Part shown: one piece after another, positions 1 through 10,136 of the stretch
How the letters are laid out: each line of letters starts with the position of its first letter
Numbering within the stretch: the stretch's first letter is position 1
Assembly (NCBI RefSeq): GCF_024346455.1
Contig: NZ_JAGQCY010000008.1
Coordinates: 1-64,000 of the forward strand
Source: Cyanobium sp. Aljojuca 7A6
GTDB lineage: Bacteria > Cyanobacteriota > Cyanobacteriia > PCC-6307 > Cyanobiaceae
Length of the DNA: 64,000 nt
Direction: 5' to 3'
Made by a program: the position numbers and the translations under genes
Notes under the pieces: generated by a model
The model's database searches: none
The model's input: the letters and a program-made list of their open reading frames with translations, nothing else
What the model was told of the DNA's origin: nothing

Positions 1-579
1 GACCTCTCCGAGCAGATCTCCACCGCCGGCCTGGAAGCCTCCGGCACCGGCAACATGAAATTCATGATGAACGGTGCCCTCACCATCGGCACCCTCGATG
101 GCGCCAACGTCGAGATCCGCGAGCAGGTGGGCGAAGACAACTTCTTCCTCTTCGGCCGCACCACCGAAGGCATTGCCGCCCTCAAGGAGCAGGGCTACCG
201 GCCCTGGGAACGGATCGCCAGCACGCCGGAGCTGCCGGAGGTGCTGCATCTGGTGGGGCAGGGACACTTCAGCAACGGTGACAAGGAGCTGTTTAAGCCA
301 CTGCTGGAGAATCTCACTGGCCTCGACCCGTTCTTCGTACTGGCCGACTTCGAGGCCTACATGCGCGCCCAGCAGGCGGTCAGCGACGCCTGGAGCGACC
401 GCCCCCGCTGGAACCGGATGTCACTGCTGAACACCGCCCGCAGTGGGCTGTTCTCTTCGGACCGCTCGATCCGGGAGTACAGCGAACGGATCTGGAAAAC
501 GGAGGAATTCCCTGTGACGATCACCTGCGAGATCGATGAGGCCCCGGCCAAGGGCCGCAAGCTGCCAACGGCCCACTGA
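1..579 (+). CDS. glgP: Glycogen phosphorylase, C-terminal part (5' end outside window)
   Basis: Releases glucose-1-phosphate from glycogen by phosphorolysis using pyridoxal phosphate. The reading frame is open from base 1, and the visible 192 residues are the end of the catalytic domain. They contain the family segment EASGTGNMKF at residues 12-21, whose lysine (residue 20 of the visible part) is the PLP-binding lysine, followed by NGALTIGTLDGANVEI. The frame ends at TGA 577-579, and the last residues (EAPAKGRKLPTAH) look like an ordinary variable tail. The gene converges on a minus-strand hypothetical gene only 16 bp away. The identification is secure; only the start is missing. Confidence 0.96.
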   Translation, partial: DLSEQISTAGLEASGTGNMKFMMNGALTIGTLDGANVEIREQVGEDNFFLFGRTTEGIAALKEQGYRPWERIASTPELPEVLHLVGQGHFSNGDKELFKPLLENLTGLDPFFVLADFEAYMRAQQAVSDAWSDRPRWNRMSLLNTARSGLFSSDRSIREYSERIWKTEEFPVTITCEIDEAPAKGRKLPTAH

Positions 580-587
580 AGCGGGGC

Positions 588-606
588 GGGGCGGCTCAGC
601 CGCCCC
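588..606. terminator. GC-rich hairpin between convergent genes
   Basis: GGGGCGGCT (588-596) and AGCCGCCCC (598-606) form a perfect inverted repeat with almost no loop, just after the glgP stop and covering the stop codon of the opposing gene. No T-run follows on either strand, so it is at best a weak or factor-assisted bidirectional terminator. Confidence 0.3.
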
Positions 607-1096
607 GGTGATCAGGCAGATCTGGTGTCTGGTGCAGAAGGCGATTGAGACGCAGGCGGTCGGCGTTGAGGGGGTCGGGGGCCAGCTCACCGGCCACTTC
701 GCGGAAGGTCTGTTCCACGGGCTCGGGCACCCTCACATCAAAGATGCGCTCCATCAAAGCCTCAATGGAGAAGAGGTGGGCGTTGATGTTCTCCAGGTCG
801 GCCATGGCCTGCTGAATCGCATCGGTTTCAGGTGGCCCGTCGGCGCCGGCCTCCTGCAGGTCGGCCTCGGGAGCCGCCGGGGTGGGCGCCGCATCACTAT
901 CGCCGTGCTGCTTCTGAAGCTCCTCCAGCACCCGGCCGGCCAGGGTGCGGAACGACTGCAGGGCGGCCCAGTTGAGCTCCTGTTGCTGACGGAGGCTGGG
1001 ATTTTCTCGGATCAGCCGGTCGTGTTCCCGATAGAACCGCTGGCAATCAGGACATTGGCAGGGCTCTTCTGGCACCGCGTCCCTTCTTTCATTCAA
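596..1096 (-). CDS. Conserved hypothetical protein, Glu/Gln-rich, N-terminal Cys cluster
   Basis: A 166-residue protein that I do not recognise. The N-terminus has a CQCPDC cluster (residues 13-18), which could bind metal, followed by a charged, probably helical segment rich in Q, E and L (residues 20-70). Next comes a Pro/Ala/Asp-rich linker (about 70-90), then a second helical, acidic region. No signal peptide or membrane segment is visible. The start ATG at 1096 lies 17 bp after the stop of the upstream gene (1114-1431), so the two probably form a transcription unit. Codon use (GC-rich third positions) supports real coding. Function unknown. Confidence 0.7.
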   Translation of the reverse strand: MNERRDAVPEEPCQCPDCQRFYREHDRLIRENPSLRQQQELNWAALQSFRTLAGRVLEELQKQHGDSDAAPTPAAPEADLQEAGADGPPETDAIQQAMADLENINAHLFSIEALMERIFDVRVPEPVEQTFREVAGELAPDPLNADRLRLNRLLHQTPDLPDHRGG

Positions 1097-1113
1097 CGAC
1101 CATCATGGCACCG

Positions 1114-1431
1114 TCAGGCCGCTAAGGGGCCTTGATCGGGCCGATCACCCGCCTCACTGAGCAGCGGCAGGGGAATTTCGATCGAACTCACCACCTGAAT
1201 CACATCGCGCAGGCGCATGGAATCGGCGAACCAGCCCATGGCCTGCTCCACGTCGCCGCGGCGTTCGGCGTCGCTGGCCTGCTCCTCATGGGCGTCGGCG
1301 AGCAGGGCCAGCCAGCAGAGGCAGCGGGCCTGCACCACCGAGAGATCCAGTTCATCGGGATGGGCGTGGGCGATGGCCTCGCTCTCCTGTTGCACCAGCA
1401 ACCGCAGGCGCAGGTCGTGAAGCTGGGTCAT
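1114..1431 (-). CDS. Small conserved hypothetical protein, all-helical
   Basis: A 105-residue, Leu/Ala/Glu-rich and probably all-alpha-helical protein without signal peptide or membrane segment. Residues 30-75 (CLCWLALLADAHEEQA to WFADSMRLRDVIQ) look like two amphipathic helices of a helical-repeat fold. It starts at ATG 1431 and is followed after 17 bp by the Cys-cluster hypothetical gene on the same strand, so the two are likely co-transcribed. Nothing in the sequence assigns a function. Confidence 0.65.
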   Translation of the reverse strand: MTQLHDLRLRLLVQQESEAIAHAHPDELDLSVVQARCLCWLALLADAHEEQASDAERRGDVEQAMGWFADSMRLRDVIQVVSSIEIPLPLLSEAGDRPDQGPLAA

Positions 1432-1860
1432 CCACTACTGACGACTGGCACCACGCTAGCGGGAGCGTCCGCTTTGGGAAGCCCACCAGCGGTAGCGCAC
1501 GTTACGGCTGGAGCCAGGCCTCAGCTGGCCCCCACTTTCCGGGTGTTCACCACCATCTGGGCAGTGGGAGGACATCCAGCCCCCACTGAGGGTGGGGATC
1601 GCAGCGGCAGAAAGGGAACGCTTAACGATCGTTCGCAGCCTGGCGTCAGGCAAAATTCCATGTGGGAGCAGGGATCTCTCACCGGCAACGACCCGGATCC
1701 GGCCGCAGGATGACGAAGCCCTGACAAAGCTGAAGATCCGATGACAGCGCTCCTTAAGGATTCCTCAGATTTGTGGTAAGGTTGCCACGTTGGCCAAGTT
1801 CGCCTCATAGGTGCTTGGGCCACATTGACCCCCCACGCACCCAACCACCCACTCCAATCC
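1432..1860. other. Intergenic region without a supportable gene
   Basis: About 430 bp between the divergent hypothetical gene (minus) and the PEP-CTERM gene (plus). Open frames here have irregular codon use and no recognisable protein. An imperfect hairpin, CAGTGGG (1562-1568) with CCCACTG (1582-1588), is visible, as is a short AGCGG/CCGCT repeat at 1458-1473. Promoters for both flanking genes must lie here, but I cannot assign -35/-10 boxes with confidence. The region is visibly less GC-rich towards the PEP-CTERM gene. Confidence 0.5.
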
Positions 1861-2583
1861 ATGACGACCACTCGATTCCGCTTCAGACCGGCGACCATCG
1901 CCAAAGCTGGCGTCTTGGCCGCCACCATCGCTCTGACCGTTCAAGCCGGCGAATCCAAGGCACAGCTCAGCGAGGCCTTGGCCGATCCAGTCAGTTGCGC
2001 CGCCACTGCTCTCAACACCGCAGCTTGCAACCCCCTCGTAGGCGACAAACAGTTTTCGGACTTCACCTTCACCGGTTTCACTCCGGCGGCTGGCGATACG
2101 GTTTCGTTCCGCCAGACCGCTCCGACGGCTTTTTCGATGCAGTATAACTTCGATCCCGGCCGGAGCGCACCTAATGCAACAGGAACCTTCGGTTACAAAA
2201 TCACTATCATCGAACCATTCAAATCACTTGGTTTTAGATTCCTTAACGCCCAAGCCAACATTACAGGTGGCACCATTGGTGGGGGCGCCCTCAACACCGT
2301 AGCCTCTTCAACGGCACTAACCGGTGGGTCTGTAAGTTCCACCTCAGGCCCTGGACCCATCGATACCTTCATTGACGACACCTTTGAAGCGGTATTTTCC
2401 CAGACCTTCTCGGCATTAGGTGGCAACGACCCCACCGCCGACATTGAAAGCTTCGGCCTGCGGTTCAGACAGAACAAGGAGTTCACTACCTCCTCCGTTC
2501 CGGGTCCTCTGCCGATCCTCGGTGCTGGTGCCGCCTTCGGTCTCTCCCGTAAGATGCGCCGTCGCATCAAGCAGGCTGCCTGA
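1861..2583 (+). CDS. PEP-CTERM-type exported protein (VPGPLP sorting signal)
   Basis: A 240-residue secreted protein. An N-terminal signal peptide (basic start TTTRFRFR, hydrophobic core about residues 14-28, likely cleaved after SKA) precedes a Thr/Ser/Gly/Ala-rich, beta-type body. The C-terminus (residues 213-240) has the tripartite cyanobacterial PEP-CTERM signal: VPGPLP, a hydrophobic stretch ILGAGAAFGL, and a basic tail SRKMRRRIK. Such proteins are recognised by an exosortase-type membrane protease; none is visible in the window. ATG 1861 was preferred to an upstream TTG (1825) because it puts the signal peptide directly at the N-terminus. Base composition is visibly AT-richer than in the housekeeping genes. 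A strong terminator follows at 2626. The mature protein's role is unknown. Confidence 0.85.
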   Translation: MTTTRFRFRPATIAKAGVLAATIALTVQAGESKAQLSEALADPVSCAATALNTAACNPLVGDKQFSDFTFTGFTPAAGDTVSFRQTAPTAFSMQYNFDPGRSAPNATGTFGYKITIIEPFKSLGFRFLNAQANITGGTIGGGALNTVASSTALTGGSVSSTSGPGPIDTFIDDTFEAVFSQTFSALGGNDPTADIESFGLRFRQNKEFTTSSVPGPLPILGAGAAFGLSRKMRRRIKQAA

Positions 2584-2625
2584 CAATCTTAAGCAGGGTT
2601 CCTCAGTAACCATCTGCTCACCTAC

Positions 2626-2654
2626 AGCCTCCCCTTCGGGGAGGCTTTTTTTTT
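2626..2654 (+). terminator. Rho-independent terminator of the PEP-CTERM gene
   Basis: AGCCTCCCC (2626-2634), loop TTC, GGGGAGGCT (2638-2646), directly followed by a run of Ts up to 2654. A textbook intrinsic terminator about 40 bp behind the stop codon. Confidence 0.9.
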
Positions 2655-2778
2655 GATCTGAACCGTAGCGGTCAGGCCATGGGGAGCCCACACCGCCTCG
2701 GAGGGGTAATCTGGCCGTTGAACGTTGAACCCAGAGACGGATCCCCATGGCCCACAGTCCACGGAAGGGTTTGTACTG

Positions 2779-3516
2779 ATGGACGAATTGAGACTGAACG
2801 ATGAGGCCCCCACGAGGCTTCCGAGCATCGCCTCCCGCGCCTGCGACCTTGTTGGTTGGATTCTGATTGGCAGTTCGCTGAGCAGTCTTCTGTTCATTGC
2901 CCTGCCGGTCAAACTGATTGATCCGGCGTGGCAACTGCAGTTGATCAGCGCCATCCTCGCCAGCACCACATTTCTGCTGCTCGGCACGCTTCTGGTGTGT
3001 GGGGCCACCTGGCTGAACGCGAAAAGCCGGACGCTGCAACAACGATCGGACTTCGTGCGCAGGGCGGCCGGCTGGTTTGCCGTACTGCTCTTGGTGTTGA
3101 TTCCTTACCAACTCTATGCCGGAAACCGGGCCAGTGGAGTGGTTCAGGCAACCGAGAATAAGAGCATCCAGCTGATCAAAAATGTAATCCGAGGTGTGAC
3201 AGCAACCAGCAGCGAACCGGAGTTGAGAAGCTTTCTTGCCAGCCTCCCGACGCCGCCGCCCGTCCCAGCCAAATTCGACGCACCCTTTGGCGAGATCAAG
3301 CAGCGACTCCTGATCAACTTCAACAGTCAGCTCAATGCGGCCAACTACCAGGCCGGTGAACTGCGTCGCCAGCGTCTGGAGCGGTTCATCGCCGATGTTA
3401 CGCGCAACTCCGTGCAGGCCGTGCTCATGGCCATCGCCTTCACCGGCATCGCCGAACAATTCGGTCCACTCCTGGGGTTGTTCAGGCGCATCGGTCTGTT
3501 CCGCTACAGGGACTGA
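2779..3516 (+). CDS. HpsJ-like integral membrane protein
   Basis: A 245-residue protein with three N-terminal membrane segments (about residues 24-43, 53-76 and 96-113), a soluble middle region (120-205) and a final hydrophobic segment (about 212-233) next to the C-terminus. This layout, with a VGW...PxxLxxPxW-like first loop and a basic stretch before the third helix, resembles HpsJ-family proteins. Those occur near exosortase/PEP-CTERM genes in cyanobacteria and were first described in hormogonium polysaccharide secretion. The assignment is by overall resemblance and by the neighbouring PEP-CTERM gene. ATG 2779 was chosen over TTG 2725; a GGAAGGG lies upstream. The upstream gene ends in a terminator, so this gene needs its own promoter. 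Confidence 0.55.
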   Translation: MDELRLNDEAPTRLPSIASRACDLVGWILIGSSLSSLLFIALPVKLIDPAWQLQLISAILASTTFLLLGTLLVCGATWLNAKSRTLQQRSDFVRRAAGWFAVLLLVLIPYQLYAGNRASGVVQATENKSIQLIKNVIRGVTATSSEPELRSFLASLPTPPPVPAKFDAPFGEIKQRLLINFNSQLNAANYQAGELRRQRLERFIADVTRNSVQAVLMAIAFTGIAEQFGPLLGLFRRIGLFRYRD

Positions 3517-3551
3517 CAACGGCCTTCGCCCAGAAAGAGCCAGGCGATGAA

Positions 3552-3625
<74 letters not shown>

Positions 3626-3715
3626 TGCATTGGGGTGAGTCAGGCTAACCCTCCCCCGCGCTTGGTCACTTTAGGGCTGGGCTTGGTCTCGCCTCAGGCT
3701 CCTAGTCTGAACAGC

Positions 3716-4121
3716 GGAAAGCAGGCGAGGTGATCGCGATCGGTGCGGTGCGGCCTTCGGGCCAGAGCTGCGGCCGGTTGAGGAAAGTCCGGGCTCCCCA
3801 ATGGCCAGGCTTGCTGGGTAACGCCCAGTGCGGGTGACCGTGAGGACAGTGCCACAGAAACACACCGCCGATGGCCGGCCGGGCTCGCCCGGTGGCACAG
3901 GCAAGGGTGCAAAGGTGCGGTAAGAGCGCACCAGCGGCATCGAGAGGTGCCGGCTTGGTAAACCCCGGCTGGGAGCAAGGCCCAGGGACAGCGGTTGGCC
4001 ATCTTCCCCGTCCCGATTCCCATGCGCCGCTCGAGGCCGCCGGTGACGGCGGTCCCAGACAGATGATCACCCCCCCTGCCGTTGGCAGGGGAGAACAGAA
4101 CCCGGCTTACGTCCTGCTTTC
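3716..4121 (+). ncRNA. rnpB: RNase P RNA
   Basis: Catalytic RNA of RNase P, which cuts the 5' leader from tRNA precursors. The conserved core elements are present in order: GAGGAAAGTCCGGGCTCCC near the 5' side (about 3780-3798) and ACAGAACCCGGCTTACG near the 3' end (about 4095-4111), which together form helix P4. The ends pair with each other (AAAGCAGG at 3718-3725 with CCTGCTTT at 4113-4120) as helix P1, which sets the boundaries within a few bases. The about 405-nt length is normal for the bacterial type A RNA. rnc begins only 15 bp downstream, so two RNA-processing genes lie side by side. Confidence 0.95.
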
Positions 4122-4136
4122 CCCCCTTGCCCCGCG

Positions 4137-4892
4137 ATGACTCCCCAGCGCCGCCAGCAACTCCTGGCTTTTCTGGAGAGTCTCGGCTCCGGCGCCGCCT
4201 CCAGCCTGCTGCCCCTGGATCCGGAGGCCGCCAGCGCCGCCCTGGCCACCCTGGATGAGGCCCTCACCCACAGCTCCACCGGCCAGCCCCGCCACCATGA
4301 CCGCCTGGAGTTCCTCGGCGATGCGGTGCTGCGCCTGGCGGCCGCCGAGTTCCTGCGCGCCGCGCACCCGTCCCTGAGCGTCGGCGACACCTCCGCCCTG
4401 CGGGGCCAGCTGGTGTCCGACCGCTGGCTGAGCGAGCTGGCCCGCGCCATTGCCCTGGAGCCGGTGTTGTTGCTGGGGCCGATGGCCGCCGGTGACCAGG
4501 CCGGCCGCGCCACCGTGCTGGCCGAATGCTGCGAAGCCCTGGTGGGGGCCATCTACACCGTGGGCGGCGGGCCCCACGGCGGGCTGGCGGCCGTGCAGCA
4601 CTGGCTGGCCCCCCATTGGCAGGCCAGCGCCGCCGAGCTGCTGGCCGACCCCGTGCGCCACAACTGGAAGTCGGTGCTGCAGGAATGGAGCCAGGGCAAG
4701 GGGAAGGGTCTGCCCGCCTACAGCTGCCAGGAGCGCAGCCGGGTGCACGGGGATCCGGAGCGCTTCGAATGCCGCGTGGAGGTGGCCGGGCTCAGCGGTG
4801 AGGGCCGGGGCGGTTCGCGGCGGGAGGCGGAACAGCAAGCCGCCCGGGCTGCCCTGGCGACGCTCGAGCTCAGGCCTGCTCCAGGGTGCTGA
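4137..4892 (+). CDS. rnc: Ribonuclease III
   Basis: Double-strand-specific endoribonuclease that processes rRNA precursors and structured RNAs. The 251-residue protein has the RNase III catalytic domain with the signature HDRLEFLGDAVL at 54-65 (metal ligands Glu58 and Asp62) and AECCEALVGAIY at 129-140, then a double-stranded-RNA-binding domain at about 172-243 (HNWKSVLQEWSQG ... GGSRREAEQQAARAAL). Glu133 is the conserved second-helix ligand. The position normally held by Asp (E. coli Asp114) is Glu130 here. ATG 4137 follows rnpB by 15 bp. The 3' end overlaps the opposing ndhS gene by 23 bp. Confidence 0.95.
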   Translation: MTPQRRQQLLAFLESLGSGAASSLLPLDPEAASAALATLDEALTHSSTGQPRHHDRLEFLGDAVLRLAAAEFLRAAHPSLSVGDTSALRGQLVSDRWLSELARAIALEPVLLLGPMAAGDQAGRATVLAECCEALVGAIYTVGGGPHGGLAAVQHWLAPHWQASAAELLADPVRHNWKSVLQEWSQGKGKGLPAYSCQERSRVHGDPERFECRVEVAGLSGEGRGGSRREAEQQAARAALATLELRPAPGC

Positions 4893-5049
4893 GGGGCACG
4901 GTCACCAGCTTGTCCCAGTTGCCGCCTTCGAACAGCACCGCCGCCATCGCCCCGCTGATGCGCTGCACGAAGCCCTGGTAGCCGTTGTAGATGGAGCGGG
5001 GATCGCGCACCACCACGGTGGAACCGGGCAGGATCGGGCTGCTGGCCAT
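4870..5049 (-). CDS. ndhS: NAD(P)H-quinone oxidoreductase subunit S (NdhS)
   Basis: A 59-residue protein reading [19 protein letters not shown] at its start, with the segment [20 protein letters not shown] at 39-58. This matches the small cyanobacterial NDH-1 subunit NdhS, an SH3-like fold that helps form the ferredoxin-binding site of the photosynthetic NDH-1 complex on the thylakoid membrane, in cyclic electron flow. The length is as expected for the family. The ATG is at 5049; the stop TGA at 4872-4870 lies inside the end of rnc, giving a 23-bp tail-to-tail overlap. The gene is easily missed because it is shorter than 60 codons. Confidence 0.88.
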   Translation of the reverse strand: MASSPILPGSTVVVRDPRSIYNGYQGFVQRISGAMAAVLFEGGNWDKLVTVPLSTLEQA

Positions 5050-5110
5050 GGCGGAGGCCCCCGGGAGCCATCAAGTGGGGCCATTATCGGTGCCCAGGTG
5101 CCATGGCGCG

Positions 5111-5707
5111 ATGATGCGCCGCGAAGCGAGTGCTCAGGCCGTGGCCGATACCAGCAACGAGGCGCCCGGAGCCGACGACCCGGGGGAGCTGATGGCGGTC
5201 GGACGGTTCGTGGCGGCCCAGGGCATGGGCGGTGAGGTGCGCCTGCTGCCCCTCAGCGACTTCCCCGAACGTTTCACCAGACCCGGGATGCGCTGGCTGC
5301 AGGCCCCCAACGGCGAACCGCGGCCGGTGAGGCTGCTGTCCGGCCGGCCCCTGCCAGGCAAGAACCTCTTCGTGCTGCGCCTCGAAGGCGTCAGCGACCG
5401 CAACGCCGCCGAAGCCCTGGTGGACCAGCACCTGCTGGTGCCCGCCAACGACCGTCCCAGCCTCGAGCCGGGGGAATTCCACCTGCTTGATCTGGTGGGG
5501 CTCCAGGTACGGCTACTGGACGAGCCCCAAAGCACCCTCGGCACCGTGACCGACCTGATCCATGCCGGCAACGATCTGCTGGAGGTGGAGCTCACGGCGG
5601 GGGGCCGGCGATTGCTGATCCCCTTCGTGGAGGCGATCGTGCCGGAGGTGAACCTGGCGGAAGGCTGGATCGGCCTGACGCCGCCCCCCGGCCTGCTCGA
5701 CCTCTGA
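5111..5707 (+). CDS. rimM: Ribosome maturation factor RimM
   Basis: Assists maturation of the 30S ribosomal subunit head and binds ribosomal protein S19. The protein has a RimM N-terminal beta-barrel ([20 protein letters not shown], ending FPERF) and a C-terminal PRC-barrel (LVGLQVRL, then [20 protein letters not shown]), both diagnostic. The first 25-30 residues before LMAVGRF are a variable, low-conservation extension. ATG 5111 (or the adjacent ATG 5114) was chosen; an internal ATG at 5192 (MAVGRF) would give a core-only protein. The gene diverges from ndhS with 61 bp between the starts. rnpB, rnc and rimM form an RNA/ribosome maturation neighbourhood. Confidence 0.93.
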   Translation: MMRREASAQAVADTSNEAPGADDPGELMAVGRFVAAQGMGGEVRLLPLSDFPERFTRPGMRWLQAPNGEPRPVRLLSGRPLPGKNLFVLRLEGVSDRNAAEALVDQHLLVPANDRPSLEPGEFHLLDLVGLQVRLLDEPQSTLGTVTDLIHAGNDLLEVELTAGGRRLLIPFVEAIVPEVNLAEGWIGLTPPPGLLDL

Positions 5708-5799
5708 ATCCGTCCCAGGTGCGGCGGAACGCTGACGAGCGCGGCCGCCTCAGGTTGAATGGGCCCGACTGATGGTCCTGCGGGACAGCTGCAGCTTCC

Positions 5800-7266
5800 A
5801 TGGCTTCCCCCTCCCTGGTTCCGGTGATCCTCTGCGGTGGCACCGGAACCCGCCTCTGGCCCCTGTCGCGGGCCAGCTACCCCAAGCAGTATTGGCCCCT
5901 GGCCGGTACCACCGAGGAAACCCTCCTCCAGCAGACCCACCAGCGCCTGCAGGGCCTGCCTGACCTGGCACCACCCTTGCTGATCTGCAACGAGGACCAT
6001 CGCTTCATCGTCGCCGAACAGATGCGCCAGATCGGCGTGGAGCCGGCGGCGATCCTGCTGGAGCCGATGGGGCGCAACACCGCCCCGGCGGTGGCGGTGG
6101 CGGCCCTGCAGGCCACCGCCCGCGGTGACGACCCGCTGCTGCTGATCCTGGCCGCCGATCACGTCATCCGCCGGGCCGTCGACTTCCGCGCCACGGTGGT
6201 CGCCGGCATGGCCGCTGCCACCGCCGGCCAGTTGGTCAGCTTCGGCATCGTGCCCACCAGCGCCGAGACCGGCTACGGCTACATCGAGGCCGCCGGACCC
6301 ATGGCCGCCACCACCCCCGTACCGATCGCCCGCTTCGTGGAGAAGCCGGACAAGGCCACCGCCGAGGCATTCCTGGCCACGGGCCGCTTCACCTGGAACA
6401 GCGGCATGTTCCTGTTCCGGGCCAGCACGATCCTGGCGGAGCTGGAGCGCTTTGCCCCCGAGGTGGTGAGCGCCTGCCGCACGGCCCTGGAGCAGGACAG
6501 CGCCGACCTGGAGTTCCTGCGGCTGGAGCGGGTGGCCTTCGCCAACGGCCCCAGCATCGCCATCGACGTGGCGGTGATGGAGAAGACCGAGCGGGGCGTG
6601 GTACTGCCCCTCGATGCCGACTGGAGCGACGTAGGCAGCTGGGGGGCCCTGTGGGAAACCTCCGAGCAGGACACCGAAGGCAACGTGCTGCGTGGCCGGG
6701 TGATCAGCGAGGGCAGCCGCAACTGCTATCTGCGCAGCGAACACCGCCTGGTGGTGGGGCTGGGCGTGGAGGACCTGGTGGTGGTCGAAACCGACGACGT
6801 GGTGCTCGTGGCCCACCGCGACCGGGCCCAGGAGGTGAAGGGCATCGTCGGCCGGCTGGAGCGGGATGGCGCCCCCGAGAGCCGCGCCCACCGCCGCATC
6901 TACCGGCCCTGGGGCCACTACGACGGCGTGGTGGAAGGGGAGCGCTGGCAGGTCAAGAAGATCTCGGTGAAGCCCGGCGCCAGCCTCTCCCTGCAGATGC
7001 ACCACCACCGGGCCGAGCACTGGGTGGTGGTGCGGGGCACCGCCGTGGTGGAAAAAGACGGCGTGGAGGAACTGGTGGGTGAGAACCAGAGCACCTACAT
7101 CCCCCTCGGCGCCCGCCACCGCCTCACCAACCCCGGCAAGATCGCCATGGAGCTGATCGAGGTGCAGAGCGGTCCGTACCTCGGCGAAGACGACATCGTC
7201 CGCTTCGACGACCGCTACGGGCGCAGCGACGCCCCGGCCCTGACCGAGCCCCTGAGCCAGCCTTGA
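5800..7266 (+). CDS. manC: Mannose-1-phosphate guanylyltransferase / mannose-6-phosphate isomerase
   Basis: Makes GDP-mannose from mannose-1-phosphate and GTP and probably also isomerises fructose-6-phosphate to mannose-6-phosphate (type II, bifunctional). The 488-residue protein has the nucleotidyltransferase domain with the pyrophosphorylase signature CGGTGTRLWPLSR at 13-25 and KQYWPL, FVEKPDKA and the NSGMFLFR segment around 200. A C-terminal cupin domain (from about 360) has RPWGHYDGV, KPGASLSLQMHHHRAEHW and the zinc-type histidines of the phosphomannose isomerase half. GDP-mannose feeds cell-surface polysaccharide made elsewhere. The start ATG 5800 fits the family N-terminus; no clear Shine-Dalgarno is present. 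Confidence 0.95.
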   Translation: MASPSLVPVILCGGTGTRLWPLSRASYPKQYWPLAGTTEETLLQQTHQRLQGLPDLAPPLLICNEDHRFIVAEQMRQIGVEPAAILLEPMGRNTAPAVAVAALQATARGDDPLLLILAADHVIRRAVDFRATVVAGMAAATAGQLVSFGIVPTSAETGYGYIEAAGPMAATTPVPIARFVEKPDKATAEAFLATGRFTWNSGMFLFRASTILAELERFAPEVVSACRTALEQDSADLEFLRLERVAFANGPSIAIDVAVMEKTERGVVLPLDADWSDVGSWGALWETSEQDTEGNVLRGRVISEGSRNCYLRSEHRLVVGLGVEDLVVVETDDVVLVAHRDRAQEVKGIVGRLERDGAPESRAHRRIYRPWGHYDGVVEGERWQVKKISVKPGASLSLQMHHHRAEHWVVVRGTAVVEKDGVEELVGENQSTYIPLGARHRLTNPGKIAMELIEVQSGPYLGEDDIVRFDDRYGRSDAPALTEPLSQP

Positions 7267-7281
7267 GGGCGCCGGCCTGCG

Positions 7282-7474
7282 GCGGGCAACGCCGCCTTCG
7301 GCCGGCACCATCAAGGCGGCAAGGGGCAGGGCAGGAGCCGGGCTGGGGAGGGAGGACACCGACGGCTCTCAGTGCCACTCCCCCCAGGAGGGTGTCGGTC
7401 CGCGGTGGGCTCGGAGGCGGCGTTGCCCGCGCCAGCGGGCTCGCCCGCCGCAGGCCCGCCGCGGACCGACACCC

Positions 7475-7475
<1 letters not shown>
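7282..7475. repeat. Nested inverted repeats between manC and glmS
   Basis: Two inverted repeats fill the gap between these convergent genes. The outer pair of the second half is 22 bp long (7389-7410 against 7454-7475) with a single G-U type mismatch, core GTGTCGGTCCGCGG, and encloses GC-rich self-complementary sequence. A separate 16-bp pair, GCGGGCAACGCCGCCT (7282-7297) with its exact reverse complement at 7415-7430, interlocks with it. The right arm touches the glmS stop codon. No T-run is present. It may act as a bidirectional transcription barrier or be a copy of a dispersed repeat. Confidence 0.7.
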
Positions 7476-9373
<1,898 letters not shown>

Positions 9374-9429
9374 AGGAGAAGCAATCCGGCGGGAAACGGG
9401 AATGGTGGGCCCAACGGGAGTGCTGGGCC

Positions 9430-9457
9430 AAAAAAAAGCCCGGCGCTGGCGCCGGGC
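9430..9457 (-). terminator. Rho-independent terminator of psaC
   Basis: On the minus strand, GCCCGGCGC and GCGCCGGGC (plus-strand 9438-9446 and 9449-9457) form a 9-bp stem followed by eight Ts (plus-strand As 9430-9437). It lies 34 bp behind the psaC stop and separates the strongly expressed psaC transcript from glmS on the same strand. Confidence 0.92.
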
Positions 9458-9491
9458 AAGAGCTTATGGGAGGGCAGCGATGCTGCCGAGC

Positions 9492-9815
<324 letters not shown>

Positions 9816-9886
9816 TCACCCTTGTTCATACGGCGAAAGGGCCCGACCAGGGCGACCCGTAGGATGCTGCCTCCCTCACAGCAGCC

Positions 9887-10129
9887 ATGTCCCAGGAAGC
9901 GATCTTCGAGAAAGTCCGGTCGATCGTTGCCGAACAACTCAGCGTGGAGGCTGACGAGGTCAAGCCGGAATCCAACTTCCAGAACGACCTGGGAGCTGAT
10001 TCCCTCGACACCGTCGAGCTGGTGATGGCCCTGGAGGAAGCCTTCGACATCGAGATCCCCGACGAGTCGGCCGAAGGGATCATCACGGTGGGCGACGCCG
10101 TCAAATACATCCAAGAGAAGCAGGCCTGA
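9887..10129 (+). CDS. acpP: Acyl carrier protein
   Basis: Carries growing acyl chains on a phosphopantetheine arm during fatty acid synthesis. The 80-residue acidic protein has the attachment motif [18 protein letters not shown] with the modified serine at residue 39. Size, charge and the four-helix pattern are typical. fabF follows after 7 bp on the same strand, the common acpP-fabF unit. The start at ATG 9887 gives the standard [15 protein letters not shown]-terminus. Confidence 0.98.
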   Translation: MSQEAIFEKVRSIVAEQLSVEADEVKPESNFQNDLGADSLDTVELVMALEEAFDIEIPDESAEGIITVGDAVKYIQEKQA

Positions 10130-10136
10130 GGCGTCC

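Noticed and set aside
1521-1928. Minus-strand 135-codon frame across the PEP-CTERM start
   Set aside because: Irregular codon use, no start context and no recognisable protein; it overlaps the signal peptide of the plus-strand gene.
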